Assembly: GCA_947303105.1 (NCBI GenBank)
Contig: CAMYXQ010000012.1
Span: 1-13,592, forward strand
From: an uncultured Caryophanales bacterium
GTDB lineage: Bacteria; Bacillota_I; Bacilli_A; RFN20; CAG-826
Direction of reading: 5' to 3'
DNA: 13,592 nucleotides
The notes under the pieces are model-generated. The model was not told where the DNA came from and did no database searches. It saw nothing but the letters and a program-made list of their open reading frames with translations. Each line of letters begins with the position of its first letter. Within the stretch, counting starts at the first letter, position 1. Below, one piece after another: positions 1 to 7,819 of the stretch. Made by a program: the position numbers and the translations under genes.

Positions 1-1
1 C

Positions 2-2221
2 TTCACCGGCGAAGTCAAGGCGACCTCCACCTACAACGGCGGCTACAAGGCGGCTTCCGGCACCTACGAAGCGATGAACTTCGGCGCCAATGGCATCGGT
101 TTCCGCATCCGCGTTGCGAAGGGAAGCGTTAAGCTCTCCGACCTCCAGTTGGAACTCCGCGCCGGCGATCTTTATCAGACCTATAAGATCAACCTGGCCG
201 ACGCCGTCACCGGCGATGGGGAAAAGAACCCCGAACTCACCGGCGAATTCCAGGACATCGTCATCAACCCGGGCCAGACCATCGATGATGAATCGACCAC
301 TTATCTCAATCTCGATGGCACTGCCTCCGACGTCCTCGTCCTTGGCATGATTCTCGGTTTCCACCTCTCCGCTTGCAGCGAAGAAGTCTCCGGCATCATC
401 GAAATCGACGATGTTTTCACCTTTGTCGGTTCCACCCGCACCGTTCTCGACGACTTCAACCGCGATGTGTTGAACAGAGTCCCGAATGCTTGGTGGGGCG
501 GCAGTGATTCCGCCGACAGCATCTTGGTCCGTCGCGGCGTCACCCTCAAAGACAAGAACTATACCTCTCCGGATCTCACCCTTGCCCCGCTTCCGACTGA
601 CACCTCGGTCGTCCTCGACCTCCTTGGTGACACCAGCGGCGCCAAAGTGGAATCTCTCAATGCCGCCGGCGAAGTCATCGAATCCGTTAATTGGTCCGCT
701 TTGACCGCCGTTCATGGCACTGACGTCAAGGCCAAAGCCGCCGTCAATGGCGCTTATAGCCACCTTGCGGTCGCCCTCTCTCAGTTCCCGACCGCGCATT
801 ATCTCCGTTTGAGCTCGACCACCGAACTCGAACTCAGCCGTGTCTTCCTGACCTCGTTCGAAGAACCGAACCTCAGTCTCGAATATCCGCGCATCGACTC
901 CGCTCACGCCGTTGTCTTCGACAACTTCAACCGCACGATTGCCAGTCTTGATGCTGACTGGGATAAATCCGCTCAGCTTCAAGCGAATATCGATGCTGGC
1001 ATCAATGGCTTTGTCTCCTATGCCATGGGTGATCAAATCAGCACCGATGGTGATGTTCTCCACATCCCGGCCGCCGATGACTATGCCGAAGTGACCATTG
1101 GTTCTTCGCACTTCAAGGCTGGCATGAAGTACATCGTCTTCTCCATGAAGGGCGCTGACCTCAACCTCTTCCGCTTCAGCTTTAATGGCACTGACTTTGT
1201 TTATTTCAATGCCGGTTTGGCCGCCGAAGGCGTCAAAGGCTATGGCGATCAGGCCTTCCCGAGCCCCTACGTCCAAGAAGACGGCTTCACTTGGTATGTC
1301 TTCGATCTTGAACAGAACCACGTGACCGCCGGCGATCTTATCAACCTCTACTACACCGGCGCCGGAGCAATCGAAATCGATTCGATCTTCTTCGCATATG
1401 AAGGCCGCCCGGTCACGGACATGGAGTCCTATACCTTCAAAGATTGCAAAGATTTGGATCTCTCCACCTATCACTGGTGCCACGCAATCGATGATTTCGA
1501 TTACAGCTACTATGGCATCGGAGTCGTTGGTGATGGCACCGCGACCTTCGATTCCTTCCGTGTTGAATACAATGGCGAGACCCTTTGGGCCAACAATGGC
1601 GGCCTCGTCGGCTTCCTCGAAGACGGCACCCCGTTAAAGGCCGGTCTTGTTATCCCGACCACCGACACCATCCTCTGGATTGATATGTTCGCCAGCGGAT
1701 TCACGATGAATGCCGCTGCGACCGCGCATCTTCATGTTGGCGACGGCTTCACTGGCACAGTGACCGTCTTCGGCCTCTATGGTGGCGAACCGATGGTTAT
1801 GGGCGTGGCTATGGGCGGCGCTGCCGTTACCATCCCGGCCAACACCTACACCTATCTTGGTGGCGTCAACCTTCAGTTCACCCCGGAAATGGTCATGGTC
1901 AGCTTGGTTGGCGATGGCGTTCTCACTTTCGAAAGCTTCCGCATCGAAAACAATGGGCAGACCATTTTTGCCAATAACGGTTTGGTTATGCAGAACCTCG
2001 ACACCGGCGCGACCATCGCTCCGAGCGATGTGATCCCGACCACCGGCATCACCGCCATGATCGTTCCTTCTCTCTCCGGTTGGACTCCGGCCGCCGGCAT
2101 GCTCCACTTCCACTATGGTGGTTGGGGACACGATACCGAAGGCACCATCCAAATCGCCTCGGTCGCCTACGCTTCCAGCGTTATGCCGTACGATTTTGCG
2201 ATCTCTCAGTTCTCTGAGTAA
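2..2221 (+). CDS. Large modular extracellular protein, 3' part (5' end outside window)
   Basis: The frame is open to the left edge: 24 residues can be read before the first ATG at 74, so that ATG is internal, and 739 residues are visible. The family is not recognised. The sequence is rich in Gly, Thr, Asp and aromatic residues and beta-strand-like, with no transmembrane segment, catalytic motif or LPXTG anchor; it ends in FAISQFSE. It appears modular. DDFNR (nt 449-463) and DNFNR (nt 920-934) each begin a block, blocks end with similar strings (IEIDDVF near nt 402, IEIDSIFF near nt 1372), and the C-terminus carries a 127-residue duplication. Strand-rich blocks starting with a D-[DN]-F motif recall galactose-binding-like carbohydrate-binding modules, but this is inference. 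Lying directly ahead of a sugar-import operon, it may capture polysaccharide or act as an adhesin. A signal peptide or enzyme domain could lie upstream. Confidence 0.8.
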   Translation, partial: FTGEVKATSTYNGGYKAASGTYEAMNFGANGIGFRIRVAKGSVKLSDLQLELRAGDLYQTYKINLADAVTGDGEKNPELTGEFQDIVINPGQTIDDESTTYLNLDGTASDVLVLGMILGFHLSACSEEVSGIIEIDDVFTFVGSTRTVLDDFNRDVLNRVPNAWWGGSDSADSILVRRGVTLKDKNYTSPDLTLAPLPTDTSVVLDLLGDTSGAKVESLNAAGEVIESVNWSALTAVHGTDVKAKAAVNGAYSHLAVALSQFPTAHYLRLSSTTELELSRVFLTSFEEPNLSLEYPRIDSAHAVVFDNFNRTIASLDADWDKSAQLQANIDAGINGFVSYAMGDQISTDGDVLHIPAADDYAEVTIGSSHFKAGMKYIVFSMKGADLNLFRFSFNGTDFVYFNAGLAAEGVKGYGDQAFPSPYVQEDGFTWYVFDLEQNHVTAGDLINLYYTGAGAIEIDSIFFAYEGRPVTDMESYTFKDCKDLDLSTYHWCHAIDDFDYSYYGIGVVGDGTATFDSFRVEYNGETLWANNGGLVGFLEDGTPLKAGLVIPTTDTILWIDMFASGFTMNAAATAHLHVGDGFTGTVTVFGLYGGEPMVMGVAMGGAAVTIPANTYTYLGGVNLQFTPEMVMVSLVGDGVLTFESFRIENNGQTIFANNGLVMQNLDTGATIAPSDVIPTTGITAMIVPSLSGWTPAAGMLHFHYGGWGHDTEGTIQIASVAYASSVMPYDFAISQFSE
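1523..2180 (+). repeat. Two diverged tandem copies of a ~127-residue protein module
   Basis: Inside the extracellular protein, a block starting at nt 1523 (VVGDGTATFDSFRVEYNG, then WANNG) recurs 381 bp later, starting near nt 1904 (LVGDGVLTFESFRIENNG, then FANNG). The register holds downstream: VIPTT is encoded at nt 1649 and again at nt 2030, also 381 bp apart. After a two-residue insertion in copy 2, GTVTV of copy 1 aligns with GTIQI of copy 2. Nucleotide identity is only partial, so this is an old domain duplication and not a recent slippage repeat. Confidence 0.75.
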
Positions 2222-2240
2222 ACCCACATCATATTCATTC

Positions 2241-2269
2241 CCCAGAGGGGCCAACCGCGCCCCTCTGGG
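2241..2269 (+). promoter_or_regulatory. Perfect 10-bp inverted repeat (intercistronic RNA hairpin)
   Basis: CCCAGAGGGG (2241-2250) and CCCCTCTGGG (2260-2269) are exact reverse complements around a 9-nt loop, ccaaccgcg. The RNA stem would be very GC-rich and stable. No T-tract follows, so it is not a classical intrinsic terminator. It lies 19 nt after the stop of the extracellular protein and ends 10 nt before the binding-protein ribosome site. This leaves no room for a promoter between hairpin and gene. It could attenuate read-through, protect the 3' end of the upstream mRNA, or mark a processing site. Confidence 0.6.
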
Positions 2270-2279
2270 ATCCCTTGTT

Positions 2280-2284
2280 GGAGG
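2280..2284 (+). promoter_or_regulatory. Ribosome binding site GGAGG that fixes the binding-protein start
   Basis: GGAGG lies 8 nt before ATG 2293. A TTG start at 2275 would sit upstream of this site and add MLEDFV before the signal peptide. The ATG at 2293 gives a normal lipoprotein signal sequence and is therefore preferred. Confidence 0.75.
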
Positions 2285-2292
2285 ATTTTGTT

Positions 2293-3693
2293 ATGAAATT
2301 ACAGACAAAAACGATGTTCACTGCCATCTTGCTGGCGGCTTCCGTGTTAAGCGGCTGCGGCGGAGATAGCGACAAGATTGTGTTGAAAATCGGCTTTTGG
2401 CCGGAATCGAGCGACACCCAAGATGTGGCCATGTACCGTCAATGGGCGGATCGCTTCGTCGAGGATTATCCCCAATATGAGATCAAAGGGATGCCTTACA
2501 CCTACAGCACCGAGACCGTCGGTCAGAAATACACCAACGGCCAGCTGCCGGATGTTTGGCAAACCTGGTTCACCGAACCATCCAAACTGATGAGCAAAAA
2601 CATCATCCGCCCCATCACCAGCCATCTCCACGCCCTTGGCTGGGACGACAAAATGGATGATGAAATGCGGGCATCCCTTACCTTCAATGGTGAGATTTAT
2701 GGTGTCCCAAGAGATGGTTACGGCTTAGGTCTTCTCATTAATAAGAAGATTTTAGGTGACAATGGTTTGCTCCCCGAAATCAATGGCGAGTATTCCATCT
2801 TCAATGAGGATGGCAGCCCGGCCTATCCGCAGACATTCACCGAAATCATGGAAATGTCCGAAACGATCATTGACCAAGACAACGCCAAAGGCTTCTTGAT
2901 GTATTCCGCCGACAAGAATGGCGGTTGGGTTTTCTCCAACCTCGCCTGGAACTACGGCGCCGTCCTCGAAAGCGAAGTCGCCGGCAAATGGACCGCCAGT
3001 TTGGACCACGCCGGTGCCATCAGCGCCCTCGAATGGATCAAAGAGATGAAGGTGAATGGCTATCTCCAAGACACCGTCGCCTGCGTCTATAACGATTGGT
3101 ATTCCAACATCGGCGAGAGAGTCGCGATGGCGGTCGTCGGCAGCGACGTCCTCCAAAACGCCAAATTACTCGGAAATGTATCGATGGACGACCTCGCCTT
3201 CGTTCCGATGCCGACCGGGGACGGCACCCATCATTATTCCCTTTACGGTGGCACCCCATTCGTCTTCACCAAGAACATTTCCGATGAGAAAGTCGAAGGC
3301 ATCCTTCGTTTCTTCTCCTATATCGGCCGTTCGCCCGAAACGACGGAAAAGAACATCCTTGCTAAGCAAGAAGGCTATGCCGTCGCCGAAAGAAAGGGTC
3401 AGCCGATCCTTCCGTCGATCATGCCGTGGAAAGACCCTGAATTCCTTGCTGAAGCGAAGCGCCTCGAAAGCGACCACGTCAACGTCAACATGACGGACTA
3501 CGCCCCGTTCTTCGATAGCATCAGCATCAACAAGCACGCCGAAGTGCCTTATAACGCGCAGGACATGTACGAGGCCCTCGACGTCGCCATCCAAAGCGTG
3601 TTCACCCAGAAAGAGACCGCGAATTGCCGCGCGTTATTGACCACGGCTTCCTCCACCCTCCAAGCCAAATTAGACGCCGGCGTTAACGCCTAG
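2293..3693 (+). CDS. ABC transporter sugar-binding lipoprotein (family 1, MalE-like)
   Basis: This is a 466-residue extracytoplasmic solute-binding protein that would present sugar to the two permeases encoded next. A signal peptide runs from MKLQTKTM through a hydrophobic core to the lipobox LSGC, with Cys22 as the predicted lipid-modified residue, so the mature protein should be tethered to the outer face of the membrane. The body is typical of cluster-1 sugar-binding proteins: an early strand IGFWPE, then WADRFVEDYP, the NGQLPDVWQ region, and the well-conserved GEIYGVPRDGYGLGLLINKK near residue 130. Length is at the upper end of the usual 400-460. The ligand cannot be read from sequence. 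The two glycoside phosphorylases downstream suggest a short alpha-gluco-oligosaccharide, which is inference. Start chosen from GGAGG at 2280-2284. Confidence 0.92.
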   Translation: MKLQTKTMFTAILLAASVLSGCGGDSDKIVLKIGFWPESSDTQDVAMYRQWADRFVEDYPQYEIKGMPYTYSTETVGQKYTNGQLPDVWQTWFTEPSKLMSKNIIRPITSHLHALGWDDKMDDEMRASLTFNGEIYGVPRDGYGLGLLINKKILGDNGLLPEINGEYSIFNEDGSPAYPQTFTEIMEMSETIIDQDNAKGFLMYSADKNGGWVFSNLAWNYGAVLESEVAGKWTASLDHAGAISALEWIKEMKVNGYLQDTVACVYNDWYSNIGERVAMAVVGSDVLQNAKLLGNVSMDDLAFVPMPTGDGTHHYSLYGGTPFVFTKNISDEKVEGILRFFSYIGRSPETTEKNILAKQEGYAVAERKGQPILPSIMPWKDPEFLAEAKRLESDHVNVNMTDYAPFFDSISINKHAEVPYNAQDMYEALDVAIQSVFTQKETANCRALLTTASSTLQAKLDAGVNA

Positions 3694-3698
3694 ATGAA

Positions 3699-4631
3699 AT
3701 GAGACAAAAAGTTCCGCACCGCAAAAAGAGTCTGAAATCGCGGCTGAAGAAAAATCTCTTCGGCTGGGCTTTCATCATCATTCCGTTGATTCTTTTCGGG
3801 CTCTATGTCTGGTACCCAATGGGTCGGAACTTTGTTCTCAGTTTCCAAAAAGACTATTTCGATTCGACCTTCGTCGGATTTGATAACTACATCGCCATCT
3901 TCCATGACCCGGTTTTCGCCAAGGCCTTAAAGAATACCTTCCTTTATATCCTTTGGTCGTTGGTCATCGGCTATTTGGTGCCGGTTATTCTCGGCTTCTT
4001 GCTGTCCGAGGTTTTCCATGCCAAAGGCGCGTTCCGCGTCATCTTATATCTCCCCTGCATGATCAGCGGCATCGCGGTGGTGTTTCTATTCTCCACGATG
4101 TATGGCGACACCAGTACCGATTTATTCAACGTCATCGGTTCCTGGTTCGGCGCGGATACCCAACCGTGGAAGGGGAATGTGCATTTGATCATTCCTCTCA
4201 TCGTTTTGGCGATGACTTGGCGCGGCGCCGGATCGACCTCCCTCATTTACTTGTCCGCTTTCCAGTCCATCGATGACACGATGTACGAAGCCGCCCGCAT
4301 GGACGGCGCGTCTGTCTGGCAGAGATTCTGGCGGCTGACCGTTCCGGCGTTGAAAGGCACTTTATTGACCTTATTCGTCTTACAGATCATCTCGGTGTTC
4401 CAAGTGTTCTATGAGCCCTTGGTCATCGGCCCGAAAGGAGGACCTTTGTCCTCATCCATGTCCTTACAGCTTTTGAGCTACTTATACGCCTTTGAGGACT
4501 TTGAGCACGGCAAATCGGCGGCCACGGCGATCATCTTGGTATTGATTATCGTTGTCTTCACCTTCCTTTACCGTTTTGTCCAAATGCTTTTGGATCCGAT
4601 GCGCGGCAAGAAGGGGGAACGCAGAAGATGA
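3699..4631 (+). CDS. Sugar ABC transporter permease, MalF/UgpA type
   Basis: This 310-residue inner-membrane subunit would pair with the next gene's product to form the sugar channel. A basic N-terminus (about residues 1-18) precedes roughly six hydrophobic segments, near 20-40, 80-103, 111-131, 161-175, 219-240 and 275-297. The cytoplasmic EAA loop that docks the ATPase is clear at about 196-216: YEAARMDGASVWQRF followed by W-R-L-T-V-P. The phrase LYLPCMISGIAVVFLF is typical of MalF-type permeases. It starts 5 nt after the binding-protein stop with no good ribosome site visible, so translation is probably coupled. A rival ATG at 3694 is followed two codons later by TGA and can be dismissed. 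The tail MRGKKGERRR is strongly basic. Confidence 0.93.
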   Translation: MRQKVPHRKKSLKSRLKKNLFGWAFIIIPLILFGLYVWYPMGRNFVLSFQKDYFDSTFVGFDNYIAIFHDPVFAKALKNTFLYILWSLVIGYLVPVILGFLLSEVFHAKGAFRVILYLPCMISGIAVVFLFSTMYGDTSTDLFNVIGSWFGADTQPWKGNVHLIIPLIVLAMTWRGAGSTSLIYLSAFQSIDDTMYEAARMDGASVWQRFWRLTVPALKGTLLTLFVLQIISVFQVFYEPLVIGPKGGPLSSSMSLQLLSYLYAFEDFEHGKSAATAIILVLIIVVFTFLYRFVQMLLDPMRGKKGERRR

Positions 4632-5560
4632 GAAAGACCCGGACCCCCAAGCGCGTGTTCATGCGCTTCAAAGATAAGCGCGGCGGCTTCCTGAACTTCG
4701 CCGATTACCGCAATCCCGCCAACAAAGTTGGTTATGTGTTCATCATCGTCATTTTGTTGTTCTTTTGCTTCGTCGCGCTCTTCCCGATCGTCTTCCTCTT
4801 CGCCTCTTCGATGAAGAGCGTCGAAGAAATCAACTCCAGCACCTATACTTTCTGGCCTCAGGTCTGGGATTGGGAAAAGATCAGCCGGCTTTGGGAACGG
4901 TTCGATTTCGGCCGTTATTACCTGAACACTCTCGTCTATGTCGTCGGTGCGGTGGTTTGCGCGGTCGTCTTCAATAGCCTCATGGCATATGGCGTCGCTG
5001 TCATTAAGCCGCGTGGGCACAAGATCATCAACACCCTCATTTTCTTGGGTTATATGGTTCCGACGATTCTGAACATATTCCCGTTGCTCCAAGAGATTCG
5101 GGCTTTTGGGTTCCTCGATCCGGATCACCAATCCTATCTGACCTTCTTGCCCTTGTGGCTTGGCTTTGGCGCGAACGCCTACTATTACATGCTGTTCCGC
5201 GACTATTTCAGCCGCCTCCCGAAATCCTTGATTGAGGCCGCCGAAATGGACGGTGCTTCGCAGTGGCAGATTTTCACCCGAGTGATTCTTCCTTTATCGC
5301 GCCCGATCATCGGCATCGTCGCCATCTTCTCAATGACGGCATCTTATAGCGACTTCTTGCTGCCTTACTGCGTCTTACAAAGCGAGAAACACCAAACCAT
5401 CGTCGTTGGCATCTATAACATTTCCAATATCAATCCGCCGCTTCAGACCCCGGATTTCCTATTGTTGATTCTCTTATCCATCATCCCGCAGATCATTATC
5501 TTCCTCATCTTCCAGCGGCAGATCATGAACGCGGGCGCTGGAAAAGGGAGCAAGGAGTGA
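4628..5560 (+). CDS. Sugar ABC transporter permease, MalG/UgpE type
   Basis: This is the second channel subunit, also 310 residues. A cytoplasmic basic stretch of about 35 residues is followed by hydrophobic segments near 36-60, 103-125, 135-155, 170-190, 226-250 and 275-297. The EAA loop at about 202-222 reads IEAAEMDGASQWQIFTRVIL and then P, the expected docking site for the ATPase. SSMKSVEEIN after the first membrane segment is typical of MalG-like proteins. The start overlaps the previous stop as ATGA at 4628, with a G-rich AGGGGG about ten nt upstream, so the two permeases are probably made in equal amounts. Together with the binding protein and the ATPase half encoded at 9875-11659 it completes a CUT1-type importer. 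Confidence 0.93.
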   Translation: MRKTRTPKRVFMRFKDKRGGFLNFADYRNPANKVGYVFIIVILLFFCFVALFPIVFLFASSMKSVEEINSSTYTFWPQVWDWEKISRLWERFDFGRYYLNTLVYVVGAVVCAVVFNSLMAYGVAVIKPRGHKIINTLIFLGYMVPTILNIFPLLQEIRAFGFLDPDHQSYLTFLPLWLGFGANAYYYMLFRDYFSRLPKSLIEAAEMDGASQWQIFTRVILPLSRPIIGIVAIFSMTASYSDFLLPYCVLQSEKHQTIVVGIYNISNINPPLQTPDFLLLILLSIIPQIIIFLIFQRQIMNAGAGKGSKE

Positions 5561-5563
5561 TTT

Positions 5564-7819
5564 ATGGCAAAAGTCGCGACCCGTTACTTAGAAACCCATC
5601 CCACGAAACTGATCGAAAAGGGATTTCACCCCGATCGTAACATGGTTTCCGAATCCCTTTTCGCCTTAGCGAATGAATACTGCGGCGTGCGCGCCTTCTT
5701 TGAAGAAGGCAGCTCACTGCCCTCTCTGATCGGCACTTACTACAACGGCATCATCGAAAAAGCGTTGGAAGACACCCCCAATGCCTATAAAGGCATCGTC
5801 AAACGGGGCCATTTCACGATCAATTCGATTAACTTCCTTAAAGTGAGAATCGAAATCGATGGCGAAGTTTTGGATTTAGGTAAATCCAAAATCCAAGATT
5901 TTGAACGTATCTTGGACATGGATGACGGCTTATTGGTTCGTCGTTTTACCTGGTTAGTCGGCGACAACGGAGTCGAGATCACGTTCCGCCGGCTTCTCAG
6001 CATGACTCGTCCAGAGGTCGCCTATCAATCCATCTCTTTCATCGCGAAGAAAGCCGCCCATCTGAATATCTCATTTGAACTAGATGGAACCATCCTCCAT
6101 TGGGGCAATCACTGCTACTGGGATCGCGGCAGCGAATTTACGAAAGATAACAGGGCATACGTCTACGAAACCACTCCGACCACCAATCAGTCATTATTGT
6201 CCCTCATGGAAATCCAGTCCTCCTGGCAACCCAAGTCTTCCGAGACTGAAGAGAAGCGGGCGATCATCCATTACAGTGGGGATCTTGAGGCCGGCAAGGC
6301 GGTTGAGTTCGAGCGTTTTGTCAGCAACATCGCCGGAAAGAAACGCCTCTCCGAAGAGCAATCCCTGGCCAAGGCGAAGCCGGCATTAGAGAAAGCCTGC
6401 CGTGACGGATTTGCCCAATTATTGTTGGAAAATTCCAATTTCTTTGCAGAATCCTATCAAAAATCATTGATCGAAATCGATGGTGATCCCGCCGACCAAC
6501 AGGGAATCCGCTTCTGCTTGTTCCATCTGATTCAGACTTACCATGGTCTCGAAGAAGATAACAACATCGGGGCGAAAGGCCTAACCGGCGAGGCATATTC
6601 CGGGCACGCTTTCTGGGATTCGGAAACCTATTGTTTGCCGTATTACCTTTTTAGCGACAAGAAGATCGCCAAGAACTTATTGCTTTTCCGTTATCACACT
6701 CTGGAACAAGCGAAAGCTCGTGCGAAAGATTTGGATTGCGTCGGCGCCTGCTATCCGATCGCGACGCGCAACGGCGAAGAGGCCTGCGCGTTGTGGCAGC
6801 ACGCCTCAACCCAAATTCAACCCACCTCGGCGGTCGGTTATGCTATCCAGCATTACATGACCCTTTATGAAGACGACGCTTTCATGCGCGACTATGGCTT
6901 TGAGATGTTGCTTGAGATCAGCAAGTTCCTCTATAGCCGCGGGCAGTGGAACCAACACCATACGGCCTTCGGCTATTACGGCGTTATGGGTCCCGATGAA
7001 TTCCAGGTCATGGTGAATCACAACACCTACACCAATTTAATGGGCAAAAAGATCATCGAATATACCCTTGGGTTGATTGATGATTCCAAGTACCGAAATG
7101 AGTCTTTGCTTTGCAAAGCCGGTTATAACGATGAATTGATTCGTGATATGCGGACCGCCTGCGGCGCGATGCGGATCCTTTATGACGAGAAGACCAAACT
7201 CTTCGAGCAGCACGATGGTTTCTACGATCTTCCCCATATCGATGTTGACGCCATCCCGCCTGAGGAATTCCCCCTCTACAGCCATTGGAGTTACGACCGC
7301 ATCTACCGCAACGACATGATCAAACAACCGGACGTGTTGATGTTCTTGTTCTTATATAACCAAGACTTCTCTGATGAAATCATCAGAGCCAACTATGAGT
7401 TTTACGAACCGCGTTGCATTCATGAGTCGTCTTTATCACCCTCGATTCATTCGATCCTCGCGGAACAAATCGGGAAAGAGGACGAGGCTTTGTCGTTCTT
7501 TGGCTTTGCCACCCGTTTGGATTTGGACGACTATAACCGCAACACCTGCGAAGGATTGCATATGACTTCCATTGCGGCCGCCTGGATGAATATCGTTTAT
7601 GGCTTCTTGGGTCTCCGTAGCGAGAGGACGATTCTTAAAATCAACCCACGGCTGCCATCTCGCTGGAATTCTTATCGCGTCACCTTGCATTATCGGGAAG
7701 CGACGCTCAGCGTCGAGGTAAGAAAGGACCAACTGATCCTTCATAGCGATAAACCAGTCCAACTTTATGTTGGCAATGAATTGCTTCATTTAGATGGAGA
7801 AAAAACGTTTCTAAGATGA
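5564..7819 (+). CDS. Glycoside hydrolase family 65 phosphorylase (alpha-glucobioside phosphorylase), paralogue 1
   Basis: GH65 phosphorylases are cytoplasmic enzymes that split alpha-glucosides with inorganic phosphate and invert the configuration, giving beta-glucose 1-phosphate. This 751-residue protein has the family layout: an N-terminal beta-sandwich (about 1-270), an (alpha/alpha)6 catalytic barrel (about 300-690) and a short C-terminal beta-sheet. Family landmarks are LTGEAYSGHAFWDSETYCLP (340-359), the GPDEF motif with predicted general acid Glu479, and HESSLS (620-625), where His620, Ser622 and Ser623 match the phosphate-binding site. The acceptor-side segment (403-425) contains EEACALWQHASTQIQ. 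Characterised members act on maltose, trehalose, kojibiose, nigerose and others; I cannot choose among these from sequence. AAGGAG at 5552-5557 supports the start 3 nt after the permease stop. Confidence 0.92.
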   Translation: MAKVATRYLETHPTKLIEKGFHPDRNMVSESLFALANEYCGVRAFFEEGSSLPSLIGTYYNGIIEKALEDTPNAYKGIVKRGHFTINSINFLKVRIEIDGEVLDLGKSKIQDFERILDMDDGLLVRRFTWLVGDNGVEITFRRLLSMTRPEVAYQSISFIAKKAAHLNISFELDGTILHWGNHCYWDRGSEFTKDNRAYVYETTPTTNQSLLSLMEIQSSWQPKSSETEEKRAIIHYSGDLEAGKAVEFERFVSNIAGKKRLSEEQSLAKAKPALEKACRDGFAQLLLENSNFFAESYQKSLIEIDGDPADQQGIRFCLFHLIQTYHGLEEDNNIGAKGLTGEAYSGHAFWDSETYCLPYYLFSDKKIAKNLLLFRYHTLEQAKARAKDLDCVGACYPIATRNGEEACALWQHASTQIQPTSAVGYAIQHYMTLYEDDAFMRDYGFEMLLEISKFLYSRGQWNQHHTAFGYYGVMGPDEFQVMVNHNTYTNLMGKKIIEYTLGLIDDSKYRNESLLCKAGYNDELIRDMRTACGAMRILYDEKTKLFEQHDGFYDLPHIDVDAIPPEEFPLYSHWSYDRIYRNDMIKQPDVLMFLFLYNQDFSDEIIRANYEFYEPRCIHESSLSPSIHSILAEQIGKEDEALSFFGFATRLDLDDYNRNTCEGLHMTSIAAAWMNIVYGFLGLRSERTILKINPRLPSRWNSYRVTLHYREATLSVEVRKDQLILHSDKPVQLYVGNELLHLDGEKTFLR

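Noticed and set aside
74..76. ATG at 74 as the start of the first gene
   Set aside because: The same frame is open from base 2 with sequence of the same character (TSTYNGGYKAASGTYEA), and no ribosome site precedes this ATG; the true start is outside the window.
2..2221. LPXTG-type cell-wall anchor at the end of the extracellular protein
   Set aside because: The C-terminus (VMPYDFAISQFSE) has no LPXTG motif, hydrophobic segment or basic tail.
1634..2254. Long antisense open frame (206 residues) opposite the extracellular protein
   Set aside because: It is a shadow of the GC-biased third codon positions of the + strand gene, has composition typical of antisense frames (many Asp, His, Arg, Val) and no recognisable domain or ribosome site.
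2275..2292. TTG start at 2275 for the binding protein
   Set aside because: It lies upstream of the GGAGG site and would place acidic residues in front of the signal peptide; ATG 2293 is correctly spaced.
4568..5131. Antisense open frame (187 residues) opposite the second permease
   Set aside because: It is an acidic, Glu/Asp/His-rich translation of the reverse complement of a clear membrane protein gene, with no domain and complete overlap with a well-supported gene.
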